Positions 61,601 to 64,000 of a DNA stretch of 64,000 nt are shown here, piece by piece. The position numbers were made by a program, and so were the translations under genes. Where the stretch lies: contig NMRA01000372.1 in the NCBI GenBank assembly GCA_002633005.1, forward strand, positions 280,142-344,141, written 5' to 3'. Source of the stretch: Phoronis australis. Taxonomy: Eukaryota > Phoronida > Phoronidae. The notes under the pieces were generated by a model. The model ran no database searches, had not been told where the DNA came from, and was given only the letters and a program-made list of their open reading frames with translations. Every line of letters starts with the position of its first letter. Within the stretch, counting starts at the first letter, position 1.

Positions 61601-64000
61601 CCTCAAAACTTAAAAACCTTATCACGAACACAACGTTTTGACTACGACTTCAAAACTCTAACCGCAGACAGGCATCCTTACCACGGACAATGTCCAATGC
61701 AAGCGACTGAAGTTCGGAACCGAGGTTCTTCGTGATTAATGAACAAAATGAAGGACACCGCAAAACTTCCGTGGAGGTCTCACATCCTTCAAGCGTTTCA
61801 CATGGCACTCACTACGGTATACAATGTCACAGTCATCTAAGAAAGCGGGCAGTATATTACTAAGGACACCCAGACTTCCGTGTACACGCGCAGATCTAGG
61901 ACGCTACTCCCTTCTTACGGACACGCATTCTGTGCCCCCTCCCAAACTTCTTGCCTCACACAGATATACATGTATTTTTTCACTCAGCTTGCCCCGCACA
62001 CCATACCCAGTCAAGCGAGAAGTGAGGCGGAACCGTGGTATAATGTCCCTAAGAGAAATTTTGCATCCGGAGATAGAAGCCTGGGTACCCCATATCTTGG
62101 GATCAAATGCAGTGGAAATGTGCAGCCTATTAACTTTCGAAAGATTTTTCTACTCAAATGCACGGCATACAACCCACACGCCATAGCTCGGCAATTACGC
62201 ACATCTCCAAAATTTGACGGATTCGCTCAGTTGCAGGATTTTACGGTAAAAGAATACTTTTCGTACTACATATGCTGTCTTGATCGTGAAAATTATCTGG
62301 GGTGCAAAATGAAATCTCGATTTATAATGTTAACTTCTCTGCTTGCCGAATGTTTTTACTGTTGAGCTTAAACTTGCGTCTTTTTATTGTGAGGCGTCAT
62401 TTGGGTGAAAATTCCATCACCGTAGATAGAATGTTCCACAGCTGGGCACTGACACAACTTACGTTGTTGTGACAATTTGGGCCGTTGTGACAATTTGGGC
62501 CTGCACTCATGACTAAAGCACAGGCCCAAACTGACACACACACACAAATTGTTGCGACAATCTGGGGCTTCAGCGCTTACTCAAATTGCCGCAGTTTTGA
62601 AGTTGTGACAACTTGGTACGGTGTGACAAATTTTGCCTGCACAGTGCGTGCTTGTCTTATTACACTGTAGGAAGTAGAGTTCAAGCTATTTCAACAGGGT
62701 GGCGATTCCGCGTGAGAACAGCCAAGATTCACTCCACAGGACAAGAATAAGATGAAGTGATTGGCCATCGCTTTCCTGAGTGGTCACGAGGAAGTGAGTG
62801 ATATTATGGGTAAATTCAGACTTCGTATATCTCATTTGACAAATAGTGCTCCACATAAACCGCGCGACACTTCCACCATGTACAGTATATACAGTAGAGC
62901 TTAAAATTCTACAGGTGTGAGGAGAGGCCATTTAGGGTCCATTTTACTACTTAAAGTGTGTTTTGGCGGCACAATGCTTTCATGTTTTTATTTTACTGGA
63001 TAACTAAAAGCTGGATAAAGTGGCTAAAACAGGGCCAAATATCTTTGTGACCGTCTTTTGTTAGTACATGTTCAAGTATAGCAAGAATGGCTGGCGGGTA
63101 TGTACCCGCCGGTTGTCCTCAGAAAATGTTTATGTCTCGACTAAGCTTGCGATTTGAAAAATAACTTTATAACTGGTCCTTAACAAATTGGATACACGCT
63201 ATGAAAGCATACCATTGCTTGAGTCCATGCAACGCAGACAACTATTTTGTACTCAAGGAAATTTTTTTGTTGGAACAGAATTTCGATTGTTGTCAGGTAG
63301 CAAATTACAAAATTGTGTAACGCATAAGCTCACATAGCCTTTGGTGTATGTTGCGAAGCATCTGTCCGTCGACGACGTATTTGGAAAGTTTGGGTCTTTG
63401 GGAATGGTCACTTGCACGTCCTTAATGGCCATAGCTGCTGCAACTGGCTTGCCATCTGTGTTGTTCATAGAGGGCGCCAAAAGCTCGGCCTAAAATGGAA
63501 AACAGTCATACGATGTACATGTACTCAATTAAAACAGTTTTGTGTCGAATGTGTTCTCAATTTTATCATGTCAGCGTTGTGTCATTTCACTACACAAACC
63601 TCATAAGCCACCGAATATTTTACAATACAAACGAGGAAAATCTCAGAGACAGCATTGCACAACCGGGGCAAATTCAACTTAATACTCGACATTTGAAAAT
63701 TGACCAAAGAGGTGGGACATTTCGACTGAAATTTCAAATTTCACGCAATACAATTTGTCAACTGTCTATCTCGTCCTACCATGACAACAATGATTTCTGC
63801 ATCAAGTTTAATAACTATGCACACAATTTTTGTAATTAGCATGACTCTTTCGTGACAACTAAATGCCAAAAAGGACGTGAATGAAAAGCAGACAGAAAAC
63901 AACTTCTTTCGTTTGCATCACTCGAGGTCTCCTGAGTCCTTCCAGGGGTTGCACTTGCGATGACGTAGGCATTTACCTTCAAGTCCGTTTGCAGGTTTGG
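22551..64000 (-). CDS. Large extracellular repeat protein with F5/8C and Asp-box domains (5' end beyond window)
   Basis: CDS = complement(join(22551..22663, 23984..24104, 25380..25552, 28736..28934, 31864..32010, 34869..35027, 35924..36055, 36428..36614, 37504..37765, 42003..42309, 42794..42934, 43608..43961, 45226..45398, 46372..46654, 47197..47450, 48918..49164, 51180..51428, 53213..53452, 54365..54555, 57373..57559, 60879..61100, 63334..63489, 63977..>64000)), 4521 nt, 1506 residues plus stop, phases agreeing at every junction. Eight tandem repeats of about 110-165 residues: half A has a GxxxxY strand, a lelxaPxNxT stretch and often CgIxxxxxG; half B has an aVlDFGxVxN motif and DN-I-I strands. 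The layout resembles the DUF11/isopeptide-type beta-sandwich repeats of large surface proteins. N-glycosylation sequons are frequent. Then come an F5/8C domain, an Asp-box and a short tail with no membrane segment. Secretion and adhesion are inferred; I recognise no named gene. The exon copy at 59570-59791 is left out as a likely assembly duplicate. Confidence 0.85.
23984..24104 (-). CDS. Repeat-protein gene exon, Asp-box module part 2
   Basis: Acceptor CAATTTCAG, donor GTAAGT; phase 0 in, phase 1 out. Reads DLSDVTMHRKIPYETDLSRS to NEMGFSAADGTLHFA, which fits the strand after an Asp-box turn. Confidence 0.75.
24182..24235 (+). repeat. Short dispersed repeat, pair of 43250-43310
   Basis: ATCTGATTGGTCTGTGAG then CGGAAGTCGTCAT is shared with 43250-43310 with few differences. 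The copy at 43 kb also has inverted CATCTGATTG and CAATCAGATG, suggesting a small foldback element. Confidence 0.45.
25380..25552 (-). CDS. Repeat-protein gene exon with Asp-box
   Basis: Acceptor CTTTTACAG, donor GTGAGT; phase 1 in, phase 0 out. Reads LDDNLVNVLFHKNTQKPDF then MGCGLLYGQARDLTFL and SHDCGDTWHTVSN. SHDCGDTW fits the Asp-box SxDxGxTW of sialidase-like and VPS10-like beta-propellers. Only one Asp-box is seen, so a complete propeller is not supported. Confidence 0.85.
26084..26348. repeat. Cluster of eight short hairpins with co-varying arms
   Basis: Eight inverted repeats share the centre CC-CANNT-GG while the outer arms differ but stay complementary: AGCC/GGCT (26084), GTACC/GGTAC (26104), TGCC/GGCA (26132), GTACC/GGTAC (26149), ACC/GGT (26191), AATACC/GGTATT (26214), GTACC/AGTAC (26233, one mismatch) and AAGGAACC/GGTTCCTT (26328). 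CCTGC-TTT-GCAGG near 26063 is a further hairpin. The cluster lies in an intron of the minus-strand gene. No known element class is recognised. Confidence 0.8.
28736..28934 (-). CDS. Repeat-protein gene exon, F5/8C domain C-terminal third
   Basis: Acceptor TTCTCTGCAG, donor GTGAGG; phase 0 in, phase 1 out. Reads YPPGIPNDTYFVRLTTWQAQ, then ARCVRIIPVESNNGQAKYTI and KVELYG, the typical RxVRIxP and RVELYG end of a discoidin domain. The final cysteine of ELYGC is lysine here. Confidence 0.92.
28935..31863. other. Intron without recognised elements
   Basis: About 2.9 kb of AT-rich intron. No exon with consistent phase and similarity, and no shared repeat, was found. Confidence 0.4.
31864..32010 (-). 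CDS. Repeat-protein gene exon, F5/8C domain middle
   Basis: Acceptor CTTTGTCAG, donor GTAAAC; phase 0 both ends. Reads LCMGNLTLITAVLLQGDNTN, then YVHKFKLQIAKERFVYK, matching the discoidin core of DLG, ITGVLTQG and a KLQYS-like strand. Confidence 0.92.
32057..32490. mobile_element. MITE-like element with about 45 bp inverted ends
   Basis: Left end CGGTTGCATGAAACAGCC and right end, read inward, CGGTTGTATGAAACAGTCC are inverted copies, continuing imperfectly to GGGACTCAACG and GGGCCTCAGCTG. The inside matches 3405-3725. No coding capacity. Confidence 0.7.
32630..33000 (-). repeat. Dispersed repeat, family of 33880-34215 and 59140-59510
   Basis: On the minus strand TTGGAAGTTTCATATGAATC then CCGACATTTTTGAGA matches the AGTTTCATTTGAATCCGATC and CATTTCTGAGA blocks near 59440. 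Its closeness to the opposite-facing copy at 33880-34215 could mark the ends of one larger element. Confidence 0.5.
33110..33860 (-). repeat. Inverted copy of the 15.3-20.9 kb repeat
   Basis: On the minus strand it repeats the array order: cytosine-rich GCGTC, ACTGTTTTC, CAAACCACT, GGATGATTGTGAAAATTGGC and GGCGCCTCCTAGTGGCAG. It includes the CTCF-like site at 33658-33674 in opposite orientation to those at 17-20 kb. Confidence 0.7.
33880..34215 (+). repeat. Dispersed repeat, family of 59140-59510
   Basis: Shares GAAAATTTAGCAAAA, TTAGCAAAACAA, CTTTTCTGAACA, TTTGATAGCCC-like and GCAAAAGTG blocks in order with 59140-59400. Confidence 0.5.
34239..34251. other. Assembly gap of 13 N
   Basis: Follows a run of 14 or more G; probably a sequencing stop at the homopolymer. 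It lies inside an intron of the minus-strand gene. Confidence 0.95.
34869..35027 (-). CDS. Repeat-protein gene exon, F5/8C domain N-terminal third
   Basis: Acceptor ACAGCTCAG, donor GTAGGA; phase 0 both ends, 53 codons. Reads EDYIGVRDRLLDCQIDVSS then STNPFRLFDRGFDDEYIE, matching the discoidin opening LGMxxxxIxDxQITASS and the strand before DLG. Confidence 0.88.
35924..36055 (-). CDS. Repeat-protein gene exon, repeat 8 end and F5/8C cysteine
   Basis: Acceptor TTATTTAG, phase 0 in. Reads WTGPFYFSDNVTLTFKVIVD then EYKPITIPVDVSYCT; the cysteine is placed like the first cysteine of an F5/8C domain. The donor at 35923 (GTCAAG) is weak; GTCAGT four codons earlier or a later donor may be used, so the left edge is uncertain. 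Confidence 0.65.
36428..36614 (-). CDS. Repeat-protein gene exon, repeat 8 half A
   Basis: Acceptor TTTTACAG, donor GTGAGG; phase 2 in, phase 0 out. Reads VEMDVQIRVKHANTSSAHAH then NMNVYFRKPIFIKYLNSTL. This is the repeat closest to the DUF11 pattern (V..tnsS..A.nv.v...P..l.Y). Confidence 0.88.
37504..37765 (-). CDS. Repeat-protein gene exon, repeat 7 half B fused to repeat 8 start
   Basis: Acceptor TTTCCAG, donor GTAAGC; phase 1 in, phase 2 out. Reads KPENNILKLVATIRLAD then PIGDERPLLEVEVNGTF and MEIRAG. It is the only junction between repeats without an intron. Confidence 0.88.
39223..40866 (-). pseudogene. Broken transposon-associated protein with CxC tail
   Basis: Collinear fragments in different frames separated by stops, as listed for the enclosing element. 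The C-terminal piece has CQCK and RCSCR spacing typical of the CxC tail of this family, but the usual CGC end is replaced by CQYS. Its function in the transposon is not known to me. Confidence 0.65.
39782..39929. mobile_element. Small MITE nested in the 2.9 kb element
   Basis: Left end CATGGACGGCGCACCG and right end, read inward, CATGGGCGGCGCAGCA are inverted copies about 150 bases apart, followed inward by G-rich GGGGGCT and AAAAAAGTGGG blocks. Solo ends occur at 3336-3378 and 21925-21955. Confidence 0.7.
42003..42309 (-). CDS. Repeat-protein gene exon, repeat 7 half A
   Basis: Acceptor ATCCGACAG, donor GTGAGT; phase 0 in, phase 1 out. Reads TSARVGDTLQFILDVTVGKG, LSLELNCTSPHANDMLC and TVGLGLVANLG. 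The intron falls after the NLG of the FGxVxN-type motif. Confidence 0.88.
42354..42354. other. Single N in intron
   Basis: Ambiguous base or contig join between exons 42003-42309 and 42794-42934. Unlike 17775 and 60474, no flanking duplication was recognised. Confidence 0.8.
42480..42765 (-). repeat. Dispersed repeat, GTGGCGGATC family, inverted
   Basis: On the minus strand it starts ATGGCGGATCTAGGATACCA then GGGGGAGCAACATGTTG, matching 617-660. It fills most of an intron. Confidence 0.55.
42794..42934 (-). CDS. Repeat-protein gene exon, repeat 6 half B
   Basis: Acceptor TTTTGCAG, donor GTAAGT; phase 0 both ends, 47 codons. Reads VTVEAVIMTSENATVGDTIS then TYNVDISTLTLT. Confidence 0.87.
43250..43310 (+). 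repeat. Short dispersed repeat, pair of 24182-24235
   Basis: ATCTGATTGATCTGTAAG then CGGAAGTCGTCAT matches 24182-24235; inverted CATCTGATTG and CAATCAGATG bracket it. Confidence 0.45.
43608..43961 (-). CDS. Repeat-protein gene exon, repeat 6 half A plus start of half B
   Basis: Acceptor TTCCACAG, donor GTGATA; phase 0 both ends, 118 codons. Reads DALPLVDMSMDGSLPKGQPK, YEYTLEILAPCNSTD, LRVLCAGNNVPC and GVLNLGYVGNI, ending HADNK. Carries a complete half A and the FGxVxN motif. Confidence 0.9.
45226..45398 (-). CDS. Repeat-protein gene exon, repeat 5 half B
   Basis: Acceptor TTGCTTCAG, donor GTAAGT; phase 1 in, phase 0 out. Reads FCPNNLGEARDNTITAEFIF then DAAGVVSSKSYSVTLNTT. Confidence 0.88.
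46372..46654 (-). CDS. Repeat-protein gene exon, repeat 5 half A
   Basis: Acceptor TCCTCTAG, donor GTAAGA; phase 0 in, phase 1 out. Reads VSLPTVSFSSIVSSNNTYRY then LAVCRTNIKERGSHIAC and VNGLTNIG. It lacks the usual P-x-N-x-T stretch. Confidence 0.87.
47197..47450 (-). CDS. Repeat-protein gene exon, repeat 4 half B
   Basis: Acceptor GTCTGCAG, donor GTGAGC; phase 1 in, phase 0 out. Reads PNSIDYNRATVEFGAVSNIG, LDNRIAYRIVV and SFCFNQKTCWVSSHTLNY. A clear FGAVSN motif; two cysteines in FCFNQKTC are special to this unit. Confidence 0.9.
47735..47865 (+). repeat. Dispersed repeat, copy of 3795-3925
   Basis: TAGTTCCTGCC, CGGACTTTTTGTTTCGC, TGAGGCGG and CACTTCGCCA occur in the same order as at 3795-3925, ending GTTCGAGCCCC. 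Confidence 0.6.
47875..48060. repeat. Imperfect GGT/GTG-rich simple repeat
   Basis: GTGGTGGTGG-type triplets with interruptions. A weaker stretch lies at 47570-47640. The His- or Thr-rich ORFs here come from the repeat. Confidence 0.8.
48918..49164 (-). CDS. Repeat-protein gene exon, repeat 4 half A
   Basis: Acceptor GCTTTCAG, donor GTAAGT; phase 0 in, phase 1 out. Reads EVPAKLIYKMATNSIYEGSS, ATLEFLTPTSNSTNATLL and KICSITQITNGVNIYF. Confidence 0.9.
49165..51179. other. Intron without recognised elements
   Basis: About 2 kb. Small ORFs lack splice context or similarity. TACATGTA octamers occur near 49557 and 50420. Confidence 0.4.
51180..51428 (-). CDS. Repeat-protein gene exon, repeat 3 half B
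   Basis: Acceptor CAATTGCAG, donor GTAATG; phase 0 both ends, 83 codons. Reads NDYVVLDFGRIFNM, EDNRITIRVCSRLM and IGVYYSTNMIWVARQYTNV. Confidence 0.9.
52445..52595 (+). repeat. Dispersed repeat related to the GTGGCGGATC family
   Basis: Contains AGCGGATCCAGGATTTTGAG then a G-rich stretch and CCCCTTGCACCCCCTCCCC. Only the start resembles 617-790; assignment is tentative. Confidence 0.4.
53213..53452 (-). CDS. Repeat-protein gene exon, repeat 3 half A
   Basis: Acceptor TTTTTCAG, donor GTAAGT; phase 0 both ends, 80 codons. Reads DESPVFTLESSASEVLPGAA, YRLELAFPFNRTDVMSFCG and YMHVGRNLQCF, the clearest example of the half A pattern. Confidence 0.92.
54365..54555 (-). CDS. Repeat-protein gene exon, repeat 2 half B
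   Basis: Acceptor TTTTTCTAG, donor GTATGT; phase 1 in, phase 0 out. Reads NTSYVILDFSVFVMN then WLGVSVMINENKIWSGQEDF. DFS replaces DFG. Confidence 0.9.
54556..57372. other. Intron without recognised elements
   Basis: About 2.8 kb, AT-rich, no supported exon or shared repeat. AGCTACCGC-, GCTACCGG- and TTACCACT-like words recur at 54600-54700. Confidence 0.35.
57373..57559 (-). CDS. Repeat-protein gene exon, repeat 2 half A
   Basis: Acceptor CTTTTCCAG, donor GTAAGT; phase 0 in, phase 1 out. Reads LPEFQLSKNHSSVNVGQSAK, YYIDMYAPVNATGLAKLCG and VTIAETG. Confidence 0.9.
58167..58797. mobile_element. 630 bp near-complete palindrome (foldback element)
   Basis: Each half is about 315 bases and the halves are inverted copies with small indels: GTATCCCGAC ends, GCAGTGACCACCGTC against GACGGTGGTTACTG, ATCGATGTCTTTA against GTAAAGACATCGATGG, CCATTTTTAAC against GTTAAAAATGG. 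The centre near 58490 is GTATATGACGTCATACC. No ORF. It lies in an intron of the minus-strand gene. Confidence 0.85.
59140..59510 (+). repeat. Dispersed repeat, family of 33880-34215
   Basis: GAAGAAAATTTAACAAAAAT, CATAGCAAAACAACAGG, TTTTCTGAACAG and GATGCAAAAGTGG occur in the order seen at 33880-34215; the last part recurs at 60655-60780. Confidence 0.5.
59297..60473. repeat. Duplicated block, copy A
   Basis: Near-identical to 60626-61764 through exon, intron and TGTGACAA-type sequence. It stops at the N at 60474 where the other copy continues (GCAAAACTTC then CGTGG). Probably a second haplotype. Confidence 0.7.
59570..59791 (-). CDS. Duplicate of the repeat 1 half B exon
   Basis: Same length (222), splice sites and phase as 60879-61100; only two residue differences (FDAMV for FDTMV, PEMQ for PDMQ). 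Kept in frame if spliced in, but it would put two half B modules in a row, unlike the rest of the gene. Probably an assembly duplicate; a real exon duplication or mutually exclusive exon is possible. Confidence 0.5.
60474..60474. other. Single N at duplication junction
   Basis: Marks the join between copy A and sequence leading into copy B, like the N at 17775. Confidence 0.8.
60626..61764. repeat. Duplicated block, copy B
   Basis: Counterpart of 59297-60473; continues into unique sequence, so it is the copy connected to the upstream exons. Confidence 0.7.
60879..61100 (-). CDS. Repeat-protein gene exon, repeat 1 half B
   Basis: Acceptor CTGTTGTAG, donor GTATGT; phase 0 both ends, 74 codons. 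Reads YDRCVIDFGSVSNVASDSSN, DKSTIVITFDTMVLYLPD and SYENTNKIWVAEHIFYLVL. Confidence 0.9.
61101..63333. other. Intron; mostly unrecognised
   Basis: Contains the rest of copy B, the TGTGACAA motif cluster near 62455-62640, and two plus-strand ORFs (61824-62186, 61880-62365) without recognisable similarity. No further exon found. Confidence 0.4.
62455..62640. repeat. Cluster of TTGTGACAATTTGGGCC words
   Basis: GTTGTGACAATTTGGGCC occurs twice in direct tandem, then inverted and variant forms (GGCCCAAACTGACACAC, GTTGTGACAACTTGG, GTGTGACAAATTT). Similar words lie at 60020-60110 and 61320-61410. Confidence 0.6.
63334..63489 (-). CDS. Repeat-protein gene exon, repeat 1 half A
   Basis: Acceptor CATTTTAG, donor GTGAGC; phase 0 both ends, 52 codons. 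Reads AELLAPSMNNTDGKPVAAAM then AIKDVQVTIPKDPNFPN and STDRCFATYTKGY; AELLAPSMNNT corresponds to the LELxxPxNxT stretch of other repeats. Confidence 0.85.
63977..64000 (-). CDS. Repeat-protein gene exon, cut by window end
   Basis: Donor GTAAAT at the left. In the frame required by the next exon it reads PNLQTDLK, fitting the strand before AELLAP. Gene and exon continue beyond 64000. Confidence 0.6.

Noticed and set aside
61824-62365. Two overlapping plus-strand ORFs (120 and 161 residues)
   Set aside because: No domain, no consistent splice sites; they lie in an intron of the minus-strand gene. Real small genes cannot be excluded but are not supported.
62686-62931. Minus-strand ORF as an extra exon of the repeat protein
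   Set aside because: No FGxVxN or PxNxT motif, no good donor, and neighbouring exons already join in phase without it.

Overview
The window reads as genomic DNA of a marine invertebrate, most likely an invertebrate deuterostome such as an amphioxus. The reasons are a 12-exon, vertebrate-like peroxisomal thiolase gene, short phase-conserved GT-AG introns, a large multi-exon extracellular protein gene with an F5/8C domain, AT-rich introns full of small inverted-repeat elements, and signs of a highly heterozygous draft assembly. The species is an inference; the eukaryotic gene structure is seen directly.

Layout. 1-4341: no gene; fragments of dispersed repeats (a tRNA-like SINE piece, a MITE copy, two short interspersed repeats). 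4342-13732, plus strand: complete ACAA1 (peroxisomal 3-ketoacyl-CoA thiolase), 12 exons, 435 residues, with an N-terminal PTS2 signal and all three catalytic residues; its introns hold a THAP-type mini-transposon, a foldback element and a probable SINE. 13733-22550: intergenic. Its core (15.3-20.9 kb) is a degenerate repeat family with GTCCGTCC heads and many CTCF-like motifs, and part of it appears twice around a single N (14779-17774 and 17776-19651).

22551-64000, minus strand, continuing past the right edge: one large gene, 23 exons visible (about 1506 residues), whose exon phases agree throughout. It encodes eight tandem extracellular beta-sandwich-like repeats (each two half-modules), then an F5/8 type C (discoidin) domain, then an Asp-box module (SHDCGDTW), ending without a visible membrane anchor. 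I do not recognise it as a named gene. Its introns contain a 2.9 kb decayed DNA transposon with long inverted ends, a 630 bp palindrome, several MITE-like families, an inverted copy of the intergenic repeat, a 13 N gap, and an unusual cluster of small hairpins with co-varying arms (26084-26348). One exon (60879-61100) has a near-identical copy (59570-59791), again across a single N, probably a haplotype duplication in the assembly.

The two genes are transcribed convergently, with their 3' ends facing the repeat block. ACAA1 acts in peroxisomal beta-oxidation; the second gene product should be secreted or on the cell surface. Nothing suggests a shared pathway.
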